This document shows positions 39,472-48,281 of a DNA stretch of 64,000 nt, one piece after another. A program made the translations under genes and the position numbers. Each line of letters begins with the position of its first letter. Position 1 is the stretch's first letter. Under the pieces are notes generated by a model. It did not search any database and was not told where the DNA came from. It saw only the letters and a program-made list of their open reading frames with translations. This DNA comes from Herbaspirillum rhizosphaerae_A (GTDB lineage: Bacteria > Pseudomonadota > Gammaproteobacteria > Burkholderiales > Burkholderiaceae_D): assembly GCF_046025915.1 (NCBI RefSeq), contig NZ_JAQQFR010000002.1, positions 1-64,000 on the forward strand. The letters run 5' to 3'.

Positions 39472-41199
39472 ATGTCGCTGAATCGCTTGTTCTGGTTAAT
39501 CTCGGTTGCACTCATGTTGATTTTGCTTGCACTGACTGCAAGGATTGTCTCCAGCGAGTGGGGCGAGTATCGCCGTGGCGCTCGCAGCGTCGAGACCGTG
39601 CGGGTGGTGCAACTCATCATGATCGCCATGGAAAAGACCTCCATCGAACGGGGTCCTTCCAATGCGCTGATGGGTGGAGAAATCGCCGACCTGCCGCAGT
39701 TGTCCCAAAAACTTCAGGCTGCGCGCGCGCAAACAGATCAGTCCATTGCTATCTTGCTCAACGCCTTGCGCGCAGATGCTGACGTGCGCTACGCGCCGGC
39801 TATCCGGAATATCGAATACGTCAAGGCTGCACTGGAGCCGGCCCGTTCCAATGTGGATCGTCAGGTTGAGGTGCCGCGTTCTCAGCGCTCTTCGGATGAA
39901 GTCTCGGTGGCCGTGAGTGGAATGATTGATCTGATCCCCCCTTTTGTGACGGCAGTTGCCGATTTGACGAGCATCGCGATCCAATCCGATCCTGAGTTGC
40001 TGGATGGCTTGACCGGCATGCGCGTGGCGTCGAGCCTGCGCGAATATGCAGGACAGGTCGGCTCGAAATTCACTGCGCCCATTGTTACCCAGCGTCCGTT
40101 GACCAAGGATGAAGTCATCGAGATCGGCAAGCTTTATGGCCGAATCGAGCAATTACGCTCCTTGCTCAACATCCAGATGCGTGCTTACAGGAATAACCCG
40201 GCGTATAACGCGGCGTTGTCCGATCTTGATGCGCAATACTTCGGCAAGGGTTTGCCGATTTTAGGTCAGTTGTTGCAGGTGGGGCTGATCTCCGGCGGCT
40301 ATGAATTGACGACGGCCGAATTGGCTGCGCGTTATGTCCCACCGATGGCCTCTATTTTGCGTTTGCGGGATGTCATTCTGGCCGATCTGATTCGCGACGC
40401 GGAAATTCGCAATCGCCACGCGCGCAACTATCTGATTGCGACGGTGGTCATGGCGACGGTGGCGGTGATCTTTTTCTTCGTGCTGATGTATCTGGTGCGT
40501 CAGCGCGTGTTGGCGCCGATTTTGCGGGCAACGACGCTGGTGACCGGGCTGGCGGTTGATAATCATGAGGTGGAAATTCCTCAGGCGCGCTATCAGGATG
40601 AAATCGGCGACATGCTGCGTGCGTTGCAGGTGTTGAAGGCGAGAAGTCTGGAGCGTATCAGCCTGGCCGGCGAGCGCGAGATGCTGATTCAGCAATTGCA
40701 GGTGTCGTCGAATACGGACTTTTTAACGGGGGTGCTCAACCGCCGCGCGTTCTTCGCTCACAGTGAGCAGCAGTTGGCGGTGGCGCAGCGTTATAAGCGC
40801 AATCTTGCACTTGTTCTTCTGGATATCGATCACTTCAAACGCATCAACGACAGCTATGGTCATCTTGCCGGTGACAGTATTTTACGCAATGCCGTACAAC
40901 TGATCGCGCAGCTGCTGCGCAAGGTGGATATTCTCGCGCGCTATGGTGGGGAGGAGTTCATCATTCTGCTGCCGGAGGCTGATCTGGAGCAGGCGCTTGT
41001 GGTGGCCGAAAAGTTGCGCGCGACATTGGCGTCCCATACCATTGCCGCTGAAGATGGGTCGCCAATCTCCATTACTGCCAGCTTTGGCGTCAGTGCGCTT
41101 GTCGGCACAGCAAATCTTGACCACATGATTCGTCTGGCTGACGAAGCACTTTACGTCGCAAAAAATAACGGACGCAATCAGGTTGTGCGCGCGAGCTAG
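39472..41199 (+). CDS. Membrane diguanylate cyclase (GGDEF)
   Basis: A 575-residue inner-membrane protein. First helix near residues 5-25, a periplasmic sensor of about 300 residues, a second helix (YLIATVVMATVAVIFFFVLMY) and a HAMP-like linker, then the GGDEF domain (from about residue 410). The active site is GGEEF, and the inhibitory site RKVD is five residues before it, so it is probably an active, product-inhibited c-di-GMP synthase. Start set at 39472 because AAGG lies upstream; earlier start codons give extra residues of no clear meaning. Ligand unknown. Confidence 0.9.
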   Translation: MSLNRLFWLISVALMLILLALTARIVSSEWGEYRRGARSVETVRVVQLIMIAMEKTSIERGPSNALMGGEIADLPQLSQKLQAARAQTDQSIAILLNALRADADVRYAPAIRNIEYVKAALEPARSNVDRQVEVPRSQRSSDEVSVAVSGMIDLIPPFVTAVADLTSIAIQSDPELLDGLTGMRVASSLREYAGQVGSKFTAPIVTQRPLTKDEVIEIGKLYGRIEQLRSLLNIQMRAYRNNPAYNAALSDLDAQYFGKGLPILGQLLQVGLISGGYELTTAELAARYVPPMASILRLRDVILADLIRDAEIRNRHARNYLIATVVMATVAVIFFFVLMYLVRQRVLAPILRATTLVTGLAVDNHEVEIPQARYQDEIGDMLRALQVLKARSLERISLAGEREMLIQQLQVSSNTDFLTGVLNRRAFFAHSEQQLAVAQRYKRNLALVLLDIDHFKRINDSYGHLAGDSILRNAVQLIAQLLRKVDILARYGGEEFIILLPEADLEQALVVAEKLRATLASHTIAAEDGSPISITASFGVSALVGTANLDHMIRLADEALYVAKNNGRNQVVRAS

Positions 41200-41245
41200 G
41201 TTTGCGCCGATACCGACTTGATTGCTGAGGAGTGGTTGGTGGAGT

Positions 41246-41671
41246 TTAGTCGCGGTCGTTGAAGGCCGAGATGTTCGATACCTGAAAGACGCTGGACAAT
41301 GAGTGCAGTTCGTTGCGATGCAGCTCAGCCAGCCGATGCAAATACTGTTCTCCGATGTCCGTCAGTCTCACCTGTACCAGGCGTTTGTCTTTGTCGTCTT
41401 GCGTGCGCGTCACCAATCCCGCCTTTTCGCATCGCGTCACCAATGCCACCACGCCGTGATGCTGTGACTGCAAGCGCTCGGCCAGTTCGCTGATACTGGC
41501 CCAATCGCGTCCCGGAAATCCCTTGATATGCAGCATCAGCAGATATTGCAGCGGTGTGAGTCCTTCGCTTTGTGCCGCGTCTTCGCTGAAGCGGATGAAG
41601 CGGCGCAATTGATAGCGAAATTCCGACAGGGCTTCGAAATCGTCTTTTTGCAGGCGTGAGGGTGTTTTCAT
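41246..41671 (-). CDS. MarR family regulator
   Basis: A 141-residue winged helix-turn-helix repressor. The recognition region is around WASISELAERLQSQHHGVVALVTRCE, followed by the wing RTQDDKDKRLVQVRLTDIG. Dimerisation helices are at both ends. It lies divergent to the HPP-CBS gene with a short inverted repeat between them, so it likely represses itself and possibly that gene. Its inducer is unknown. Confidence 0.9.
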   Translation of the reverse strand: MKTPSRLQKDDFEALSEFRYQLRRFIRFSEDAAQSEGLTPLQYLLMLHIKGFPGRDWASISELAERLQSQHHGVVALVTRCEKAGLVTRTQDDKDKRLVQVRLTDIGEQYLHRLAELHRNELHSLSSVFQVSNISAFNDRD

Positions 41672-41744
41672 TATTGGTGTGGTGGGGCGGATGGGTGGGG
41701 CTGGTGTCCCGGCAATTCAGCATAGTAATGCCTTGTTGCAGCAA

Positions 41745-41768
41745 AATATATCATCTTGTGATGTAATT
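41745..41768. promoter_or_regulatory. Possible MarR operator
   Basis: ATATATCATCTTGTGATGTAAT with the dyad CATC-TTGT-GATG, located between the divergent marR-type gene and the HPP-CBS gene. Size and symmetry fit a MarR site, with no direct proof. Confidence 0.4.
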
Positions 41769-41799
41769 GCGGTTTATGGCTTTTTGATTACATTCAAGA

Positions 41800-43011
41800 A
41801 TGGGTTGGGGCATGCGCGATTCTATCCTGCAATGGCTGAGGAGTTTTGTTCCGCAACGATCGGTGGTAGATCGCTTTGAGCGCATGCGCGCCTGCGTGGG
41901 CGCCTTGTTCGGGATTTTGCTCACGGGACTGCTGAGCGTGTCGATTCTGCCGCATGAGGCGGCAACGGTATGGTTGATTGCTCCGATGGGAGCGTCGGCG
42001 GTATTGCTGTTCGCCGTGCCGGCCAGTCCGCTGGCGCAGCCGTGGTCGATCATCGGTGGCAATCTGGTGTCGGCGTTGGTAGGCGTGTCATGCGCGAAGC
42101 TGGTCGCTGAGCCTGCATTGGCAGCGGCTCTGGCGATAGCGTTGGCCATCGCCTGCATGTTTGCACTGCGCTGTATTCATCCACCCAGCGGTGCGGTCGC
42201 ATTGACCGCTGTGCTTGGCGGCCCGACCGTGCATGCGATGGGATATGGATTCGTCGTAACGCCGGTGCTGCTCAATTCTTTTTTGTTGCTGGCGATGGCT
42301 TTGTTTTTCAACAATGCGACACGACGCCGCTATCCCCATGCTCAGCAAAACGAGCATCGCAACAATACGCACGGTACGGCTGATGCTGCACCGACAGCGC
42401 GATTGGGTTTCTCGCATGATGATCTGGATGCTGTGCTGCGGCGTTATAACCAGGTGCTGGATATCAGTCGCGACGATCTGGAAGAGATCTTTTTGCAAAC
42501 GGAGATGGAGGCCTATCGTCGCCGCTTTGGCGAAACGGTCTGCGCGGACATCATGTCGAGCGATGTCGTTGCCGTCGAATTCTCGACTGAGTTGGCTGAA
42601 GCCTGGCGTTTGATGCGAGAGCATCGCTTGCAGGCTTTGCCGGTAATCGACAGGGCGCGCCGGGTGATCGGTATTGTTACCAAGACGGATTTTCTGCATC
42701 ACGCCGGCCCGCATGACTATTTGGGTCTCGGCGACAAATTGCGCGCCTTCTTGCAACGCACGCCGCATACGCATTCCATCAAGCCGGAAGTTGTCGGACA
42801 GATCATGAGTGCTAAGGTAAGGACTGCATCGGTGCGCCTTCCCATCGTGCAATTGGTGCCGCTGATGGCTGACGAAGGCGTGCATCAGATTCCGGTGATT
42901 GATGATGAAAAGCGCTTGGCGGGCATGGTGACGCAGGCGGACATGGTCGCAGCGTTGTACGTGAATAATCTGGCGCGGGCTTCAGCGGGGTTGCGTGCGG
43001 TAGCTTCCTGA
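41800..43011 (+). CDS. HPP family membrane protein with CBS pair
   Basis: A 403-residue protein: about four helices in the first 170 residues with the HPP signature IHPPSGAVALTAVLGG, then a linker of about 60 residues, then two CBS modules (about 245-400, DIMSSDVVAVEF and IMSAKVRTASVRLPIVQLVP). HPP proteins have been linked to nitrite transport in plants and cyanobacteria; the bacterial CBS fusion probably senses nucleotides. Start at 41800 (or ATG 41812). Divergent from the MarR gene. Confidence 0.85.
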   Translation: MGWGMRDSILQWLRSFVPQRSVVDRFERMRACVGALFGILLTGLLSVSILPHEAATVWLIAPMGASAVLLFAVPASPLAQPWSIIGGNLVSALVGVSCAKLVAEPALAAALAIALAIACMFALRCIHPPSGAVALTAVLGGPTVHAMGYGFVVTPVLLNSFLLLAMALFFNNATRRRYPHAQQNEHRNNTHGTADAAPTARLGFSHDDLDAVLRRYNQVLDISRDDLEEIFLQTEMEAYRRRFGETVCADIMSSDVVAVEFSTELAEAWRLMREHRLQALPVIDRARRVIGIVTKTDFLHHAGPHDYLGLGDKLRAFLQRTPHTHSIKPEVVGQIMSAKVRTASVRLPIVQLVPLMADEGVHQIPVIDDEKRLAGMVTQADMVAALYVNNLARASAGLRAVAS

Positions 43012-43106
43012 GTGGTTTGCTGCCTGCATCGAACGATTTGATCTGATGGCGTCTAAAATAGAGAGAACCTGCAACGCAAATATCTGAATCGTTCAAGGAG
43101 GATGCC

Positions 43107-43229
43107 ATGCGCCAAGCTGCTCTGATTTCAATCATTCTCGCCGCTTTTCTGACGACAGCATGCCAGCGTAAAGGTGAGCCACCGAAGCCGACCGTATCGC
43201 TGGTGACCGTTGCAGCGCGTGCAGGCTAG
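43107..43229 (+). CDS. Small lipoprotein (40 residues)
   Basis: A 40-residue reading frame with ATG at 43107 and a strong ribosome-binding site AAGGAGG six bases upstream. The product MRQAALISIILAAFLTTAC is a lipoprotein signal with lipobox LTTAC (Cys19), followed by a short Lys/Pro-rich tail QRKGEPPKPTVS. It could be a remnant of an RND efflux adaptor, whose mature parts often start this way, or a true small lipoprotein. No homologue is known to me. Confidence 0.55.
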   Translation: MRQAALISIILAAFLTTACQRKGEPPKPTVSLVTVAARAG

Positions 43230-43355
43230 GACTTGGCATATAAGTTATTGGATTTGTGAATATCTGCTATTGGAACAATAAAGCAGACGAGGATGAAGGT
43301 GATCGCTATAGTTGCACCTGTCTCCTCCAATTTTCCTCCTTAAGAAATTGGATTC

Positions 43356-43388
43356 AGCCCGCAACCTCTGGTTCGCGGGCTTTTTTTT
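43356..43388 (+). terminator. Strong terminator upstream of the DUF1289 gene
   Basis: AGCCCGC-AACC-TCT-GGTT-C-GCGGGCT followed by eight T residues. It lies 127 bases after the small lipoprotein stop, so the intervening leader would be transcribed and may be a 3'-UTR or a separate small RNA. Confidence 0.9.
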
Positions 43389-43471
43389 GTCCAAAAATTA
43401 GCTCAAAAGACTGCGGCTCTGCTTCTTGGTAAGATGTCGGCCAGTTATCACGTAGTCCTCTAAAGATATTC

Positions 43472-43663
43472 ATGCCCCAAACTCCTCCGGAACGCCCAGA
43501 TACTCCTTGTGTTGCAGTCTGCTCAACAACTTTTGATGATGTTTGTCGCGGCTGCGGTCGCACCGTGTCTGAAGTGGCGCACTGGGTATTCATGACCGAG
43601 GAGGAGAAAGATGTGGTTTGGAAGCGCATTACCATCGAGGGTTATCCGCGTCGCCAGAAATAA
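43472..43663 (+). CDS. DUF1289 domain protein
   Basis: A 63-residue protein with four cysteines (13, 17, 25, 28) in the pattern C-x3-C-x7-C-x2-C, which is the mark of the DUF1289 family, followed by a helical WVFMTEEEKDVVWKRI segment. The cysteines could bind zinc or iron. Function unknown. Its ribosome-binding site is weak (AAAGA). Confidence 0.85.
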   Translation: MPQTPPERPDTPCVAVCSTTFDDVCRGCGRTVSEVAHWVFMTEEEKDVVWKRITIEGYPRRQK

Positions 43664-43726
43664 GCTGCTCGCCTGCATGTCAATGTCATTGATGATGAAG
43701 TACGTTCCACTTAAGGAGTTGCAAAC

Positions 43727-44392
43727 ATGATGCAAAAACGCTTTGCCTATCAAGCCGCTTCGGCGCTCATGCTCGTCGCGTTGGCTGCCTGTAGTGCTGT
43801 CCCGACTAGTGCGCCCGCAACAGTAGGCGTCAATACGCTGCCCGAGATTCCTGCGCCCGCGCCGGTGACGCTGGCTGCTGGCACGACTGCATTGCTGGTA
43901 CTGGATATCAATTCGGCCGTGTGTCAGCCTAATCCTGCTTGCCTGGCGACCGTGCCGGCGATCGTGTCGCTCATCAGCAAGGCGCGTGCAGCCAAGGTTC
44001 CTGTTTTGTATTCCACTACCGTCAGCCCTTCGGGTCCACCGCCAATGTTGTCGGCGGTTGCGCCGCAGCCGGGCGAGCCTGTGGTTTCGACACGTGCTAA
44101 CAAATTCACCGGCACCAATCTGGAGGAGCTCCTGAAGCAGCTCAAGGCAGAGACGCTGGTGATCGTCGGCAGTGCGGCCAATGGCGCGGTGATGTACACG
44201 TCCTTTCATGCCAATACCCGCGGATTTACCGTGGTGGTGGCGGACGACGGCATCTCCAGTCCCGCCGCGATCAGTACGCAGGTGGCGCGTTATCAAGTGC
44301 TGAACCAACCCGGTTTTATCAATGCCGCCAATACGCCGTTGGCCGACAAGAAGGTTACCCTCAGCCGCGGCGATCTGATTACATTCAAGTAA
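43727..44392 (+). CDS. Isochorismatase-like lipoprotein lacking the catalytic Cys
   Basis: A 221-residue protein with a lipobox (LALAAC, Cys22), then an isochorismatase/nicotinamidase fold. Asp60 (LLVLDIN) and Lys126 (ANKFTGTNLEEL) of the triad are present. The cysteine position, normally in GxxTNxCVxxTAxDA, is Ala154 in GSAANGAVMYTSFHA. So it should be an outer-membrane-anchored or periplasmic pseudo-hydrolase, perhaps a binding or scaffold protein. Ribosome-binding site AAGGAG, start 43727. Single gene. Confidence 0.8.
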   Translation: MMQKRFAYQAASALMLVALAACSAVPTSAPATVGVNTLPEIPAPAPVTLAAGTTALLVLDINSAVCQPNPACLATVPAIVSLISKARAAKVPVLYSTTVSPSGPPPMLSAVAPQPGEPVVSTRANKFTGTNLEELLKQLKAETLVIVGSAANGAVMYTSFHANTRGFTVVVADDGISSPAAISTQVARYQVLNQPGFINAANTPLADKKVTLSRGDLITFK

Positions 44393-44405
44393 GCACTGAT
44401 AGGTT

Positions 44406-44462
44406 TCAGAGATTTTATCTCTGAGCCGGCGTGGGCAATAAGGGGCTTTTGCCCCTTATTGC
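44406..44462 (+). terminator. Tandem hairpins after the isochorismatase-like gene
   Basis: Two stems: TCAGAGAT/ATCTCTGA (44406-44424, loop TTT) and GCAATAAGGGGC/GCCCCTTATTGC (44435-44462, loop TTTT). The second has no T run after it, so termination may need Rho. It is close to the end of the converging maf gene and could serve both. Confidence 0.5.
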
Positions 44463-44488
44463 ATTGCGCGCCTTGTCTTTACTGCTGA

Positions 44489-45118
44489 TCAGGCGTGAGT
44501 GGTATTGTCGATGCCAAAAAACGGCATGCCTGCCTTGCGCAGCATGCCGGTCAGGGCAATCATGGGCAGGCCGGTCAGAGCGGTAGGGTCCGTGCTCTCG
44601 ATTTTTTCAAGGATGGCGATCCCCAAGCCTTCGTTTTTGGCGCTGCCGGCGCAGTCGTAAGGTTGTTCAATGCGCAAATAGGCGTCGAGCTCGGCATTGG
44701 GCAGATCGCGGAAGGTGACGAAGGTCTGGACATTCTCGATTTGTATGAATGGCTCGCCGGGATTGCGGTTGTTCAACAGGCATAATGCTGTATGGAATGT
44801 CACGCGTCGACCGCGCATGCGGATCAGTTGTTTCAGGGCATTGTCGTGAGTGCCAGGTTTTCCGATTTGTTCGCCATCAAGCGTGGCGACCTGGTCGGAG
44901 CCGATGATAAGCGAGTTCGGGTTGGTCTTTGCGATGGCCTCGCCTTTTTGCCGGGCCAGGCGCAGGGCGGTGGCTTCGGGGCTTTCCCCTGCCGCGGGCG
45001 TCTCGTCGATATCGGGTGAAATCGCCTCGAAAGGCAGTTGCAGCCTGGATAGCAGCTCTTTCCGGTAGGTGGAGCTGGAGGCGAGAATCAGGCGGGGAAG
45101 AGGTGCTGGATTGTGCAT
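44489..45118 (-). CDS. yceF: Maf-like nucleotide pyrophosphatase (YceF type)
   Basis: A 209-residue protein of the Maf superfamily, which hydrolyses unusual nucleotides to monophosphates and pyrophosphate. The pattern LASSSTYRKELLSRL, the SPDIDETPAAGESP block, GSDQVATLDGEQIGKP and CAGSAKNEGLG follow the YceF subfamily, known for 7-methyl-GTP. Start set at 45118 (MHNPAPLPRLILASSS); the longer frame starts with GTG. Divergent from yceD. Confidence 0.92.
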   Translation of the reverse strand: MHNPAPLPRLILASSSTYRKELLSRLQLPFEAISPDIDETPAAGESPEATALRLARQKGEAIAKTNPNSLIIGSDQVATLDGEQIGKPGTHDNALKQLIRMRGRRVTFHTALCLLNNRNPGEPFIQIENVQTFVTFRDLPNAELDAYLRIEQPYDCAGSAKNEGLGIAILEKIESTDPTALTGLPMIALTGMLRKAGMPFFGIDNTTHA

Positions 45119-45222
45119 TATGCGACAACAGGGTGGAAGTGTTTGCGAAAAATGCGCTAACACTTTGACGAATAAGGGAAAACGCTGGTATTATCGCAGG
45201 TTTTCCGGATTCTGCTTTCGCC

Positions 45223-45717
45223 ATGAGCACTTTTGTGATCGACGCATTTGACTTTAGTCGGCTCAAAGAGCAAGCCGAAGGCGAGTTATCGGTAGCCGAT
45301 CTGGCGCGTCTTGCCAGTGAAACGGTTGATCGCTCCGGCACCATTAAGTGGTCGTTGAGCGGCGGTGTCGACAAGCTCGGACATCCGCAATTGAGTCTCT
45401 CTATTTCTGGTCAGGTTAATCTGGTCTGTCAGCGTTGTTTGACGTCGATGCCGTTTCAGGTGTCGTCTGACTCAAAGCTGGTGTTGGCCAAGGATGAGGA
45501 TGCCGCGGACGCCATCGAAGAATTGCTCGATGATGAAGAGGTTGATGTCATTGTTGGTGACGCAGCCTTGGATGTTGGCGTTCTGGTCGAGGATGAGGCT
45601 TTGCTGGCTCTGCCGGTGGCGCCCAAGCACGATGTGTGTCCAGGTCATGTTCCTGCTGAAGTGGTTGCGGCAGAGAAAGTTTCTCCGTTTTCGGTATTGA
45701 AGAATTTAAAGCAGTAA
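45223..45717 (+). CDS. yceD: YceD family protein (DUF177)
   Basis: A 164-residue acidic protein preceding rpmF, the usual order in bacteria. Its single CQRCL pair (CQRCLTSMPF) and the acidic stretch DEDAADAIEELLDDEEVDV are family traits. It is linked to 23S rRNA accumulation and ribosome assembly in E. coli and plants. It probably forms an operon with rpmF and the fatty-acid genes. Confidence 0.9.
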   Translation: MSTFVIDAFDFSRLKEQAEGELSVADLARLASETVDRSGTIKWSLSGGVDKLGHPQLSLSISGQVNLVCQRCLTSMPFQVSSDSKLVLAKDEDAADAIEELLDDEEVDVIVGDAALDVGVLVEDEALLALPVAPKHDVCPGHVPAEVVAAEKVSPFSVLKNLKQ

Positions 45718-45789
45718 TTGTTGGAGGCAAGCTTTCGGGTTTGTCAAAGTACGGATTCTCGGTTGGTCAGTCAATTTGCTAGCCGGATA

Positions 45790-45798
45790 TGTTAAAAT
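45790..45798 (+). promoter_or_regulatory. Extended -10 element before rpmF
   Basis: TGTTAAAAT: TG, one base, then TAAAAT. No good -35. It could give rpmF-plsX an extra promoter inside the operon. Confidence 0.4.
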
Positions 45799-45825
45799 TT
45801 TAGAACTTAAGGTTTAGGAGTTATC

Positions 45826-46008
45826 ATGGCTGTTCAGCAAAACAAAAAGACCCCATCGAAGCGCGGTATGCATCGTGCACACGATTTTCTGACAGCGCCA
45901 CCGCTGGCAGTCGAGCCGACAACTGGTGAAACACACCTGCGTCACCACATCAGCCCGAACGGTTTCTACCGTGGTCGTAAAGTTCTGAAGACTAAGAACG
46001 ACGAGTAA
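45826..46008 (+). CDS. rpmF: 50S ribosomal protein L32
   Basis: A 60-residue ribosomal protein with the family start MAVQQNKKTPSKRGMHRAHD and end HLRHHISPNGFYRGRKV. It lacks zinc-binding cysteines, so it is the non-zinc form. Ribosome-binding site TTTAGGAG. Followed by a terminator-like hairpin before plsX. Confidence 0.97.
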   Translation: MAVQQNKKTPSKRGMHRAHDFLTAPPLAVEPTTGETHLRHHISPNGFYRGRKVLKTKNDE

Positions 46009-46032
46009 TCGGGATTGCTGTTAAGGCGGAAC

Positions 46033-46067
46033 GCGGCGCAATGATTTTTTAATTGGCGCCGCTTTTT
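46033..46067 (+). terminator. Hairpin between rpmF and plsX
   Basis: GCGGCGC (46033-46039) and GCGCCGC (46056-46062) followed by TTTTT. It would reduce read-through from rpmF to plsX, which likely has its own promoter. Confidence 0.78.
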
Positions 46068-46153
46068 ATTATGCTGAATCAGCGTAGCGCGTCATTTTGA
46101 ATCGCGCCAAATCTGCCCCATAATGCGGGTTGGCAAGGCTCTGAATCAAAACA

Positions 46154-47245
46154 ATGACCATCAAAATTTCCATTGACTGTATGGGCGGCGATCACGGCCC
46201 GTCAGTTACTATCCCAGCCGCCATTTCTTTTCTGCAGCGCGAACCCGACGCCGAGTTGATCTTGGTCGGTCAGGAAGAATTGTTGCGCGCAGTTTTGCGC
46301 AAGCAAAAGCAGGCAGATATCGCTCGGATCCATGTCCGGCACGCCTCTGAGGTCGTCACTATGGACGATCCGATTGAAGTTGCTCTGCGGCGCAAAAAAG
46401 ACTCGTCCATGCGCGTTGCCGTGAATCTGGTTAAGGACGGCCAGGCGAATGCGGCGGTTTCGGCCGGCAACACCGGCGCGCTCATGGCGGTTTCCCGCTA
46501 TGTACTCAAAACGATACCTGGCGTTGATCGCCCGGCTATCTGCACTATTCTCCCGAATCAAAAAGACGGTCCGACCTACATGCTCGATCTGGGCGCCAAT
46601 GTGGATTGCGAGCCGCAGCATTTACATCAATTTGCATTGATGGGTTCTGCCATGGTTTCTGCCATGGAAGGCAAGCCCAAGCCGTCAATCGGTCTGCTCA
46701 ATGTTGGCGAAGAAGAAATTAAAGGCAATGAAGTGGTCAAGCAGACCGCCGAGTTGCTGCACGCCGACCATGAAAAGGGCATACTTAATTTTTACGGCAA
46801 TGTCGAAGGCAACGATATTTTCGAAGGCACTACGGATATCGTGGTGTGCGACGGTTTTGTCGGCAATGTGACGCTGAAGGCTTCGGAGGGATTGGGGCGC
46901 TTCGTCAAGATCGTTCTCACCACGGAATTCAAAAAAGGCTTCTTCAACAAGCTGGGTGCCCTGATTGCTTACGGCGCCATCAAGGCCTTGTCGCGTCGGC
47001 TGAATCCTTCCCGTTACAATGGCGCCAGCTTGCTGGGCTTGCGCGGCCTGGTCTTTAAAAGCCACGGCGGCGCTGATGTGTACGCGTTCGAATGGGCGAT
47101 CCGTCGCGCTTACGATGCGGCCAAATATGATGTGTTGTCGCGCATCACGACAACGATGGCGGAATTGATTCCGCAGGTGGAGGCCTTGCATGTCGCTGAG
47201 CGCGCCGCCACATCAACCGAACTAACAGAACAGAAAACGGTATGA
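46154..47245 (+). CDS. plsX: Phosphate acyltransferase PlsX
   Basis: A 363-residue enzyme that turns acyl-ACP and phosphate into acyl phosphate for phospholipid synthesis. Marks: ISIDCMGGDHGPSVTIPAA at the start, VSAGNTGALMAVSRYVLKT, and GNVEGNDIFEGTTDIVVCDG. Start at 46154 has no clear ribosome-binding site. Its stop overlaps the fabH start by four bases (ATGA). Confidence 0.96.
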   Translation: MTIKISIDCMGGDHGPSVTIPAAISFLQREPDAELILVGQEELLRAVLRKQKQADIARIHVRHASEVVTMDDPIEVALRRKKDSSMRVAVNLVKDGQANAAVSAGNTGALMAVSRYVLKTIPGVDRPAICTILPNQKDGPTYMLDLGANVDCEPQHLHQFALMGSAMVSAMEGKPKPSIGLLNVGEEEIKGNEVVKQTAELLHADHEKGILNFYGNVEGNDIFEGTTDIVVCDGFVGNVTLKASEGLGRFVKIVLTTEFKKGFFNKLGALIAYGAIKALSRRLNPSRYNGASLLGLRGLVFKSHGGADVYAFEWAIRRAYDAAKYDVLSRITTTMAELIPQVEALHVAERAATSTELTEQKTV

Positions 47246-48228
47246 CTCTCTATAGCAAAATTGTCGGCACCGGCAGCTATCTGCCGCCCAAGCGTGTGAC
47301 CAATGATGCGTTGGCAAAGCAACTGGCAGTAAAAGGCATCGAGACTTCCGACGAGTGGATCTTCTCGCGCAGCGGGATCTCCGCGCGCCACTATGCCGAG
47401 CCGGACGTGCTGTCGAGCGACCTTGCCGTAGCGGCGTCGCAACGCGCGCTTGAGATGGCAAAGCTGCAGCCGAATGATATTGATCTCATCATCATGGCGA
47501 CATCGACGCCCGATCATCTGGGCGGTTTCCCAAGCACGGCCTGTGTGGTTCAGCGCAAGCTGGGCATCACCAACGGCGCTGCGGCGATGGACGTGCAGGC
47601 GGTCTGCAGCGGCTTCGTCTACGCGATGTCGGTGGCGGACAGCTTCATCAAATCGGGCGCGCACAAGAATGTGCTGGTGATCGGCGCGGAAGTGTTTTCG
47701 CGCATTTTGAATTTTGAAGATCGCACTACCTGCGTACTGTTTGGCGACGGCGCCGGCGCCATTGTCATGACAGCGTCAAAAGAACCCGGCATTCTCGCCT
47801 CGAAATTGCATGCTGACGGCAGTCATGGTCACATTCTGTGCGTACCCGGCAATGTCAATGACGGCGCAGTTGCCGGCAATGCGTACCTCTACATGGACGG
47901 CCCGGCAGTATTCAAGCTGGCTGTTTCCGTACTGGACAAGGTCGCGCGTGAAGTGCTGACCATTGCACAGGTTGATGCCAAGGAAATCGACTGGCTGATC
48001 CCGCATCAGGCCAATATCCGCATCATGCAAGGCACGGCCAAAAAACTCGGCCTGCCGCTGGAAAAAATGGTGGTGACGGTCGATGAGCACGGCAATACGT
48101 CGGCCGCATCGATTCCGCTGGCCTTGGATCAGGCAGTGCGCGACGGTCGCGTCAAGCCGGGTCACAACGTCATGATGGAAGGCGTTGGCGGCGGATTCAC
48201 CTGGGGTGCCGTGCTGGTCAGGATGTAG
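47242..48228 (+). CDS. fabH: 3-oxoacyl-ACP synthase III (FabH)
   Basis: A 328-residue enzyme that starts fatty-acid synthesis by joining acetyl-CoA and malonyl-ACP. Catalytic Cys in VCSGFVYAM, His in IPHQANIRI and Asn in HGNTSAASIP. Start overlaps plsX. Ends before a 53-base gap to fabD. Confidence 0.97.
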   Translation: MTLYSKIVGTGSYLPPKRVTNDALAKQLAVKGIETSDEWIFSRSGISARHYAEPDVLSSDLAVAASQRALEMAKLQPNDIDLIIMATSTPDHLGGFPSTACVVQRKLGITNGAAAMDVQAVCSGFVYAMSVADSFIKSGAHKNVLVIGAEVFSRILNFEDRTTCVLFGDGAGAIVMTASKEPGILASKLHADGSHGHILCVPGNVNDGAVAGNAYLYMDGPAVFKLAVSVLDKVAREVLTIAQVDAKEIDWLIPHQANIRIMQGTAKKLGLPLEKMVVTVDEHGNTSAASIPLALDQAVRDGRVKPGHNVMMEGVGGGFTWGAVLVRM

Positions 48229-48281
48229 CGGCCGCGCTTTCCGCGCTGATACGAATTGATTTATTAACGACAAAATAGAGC

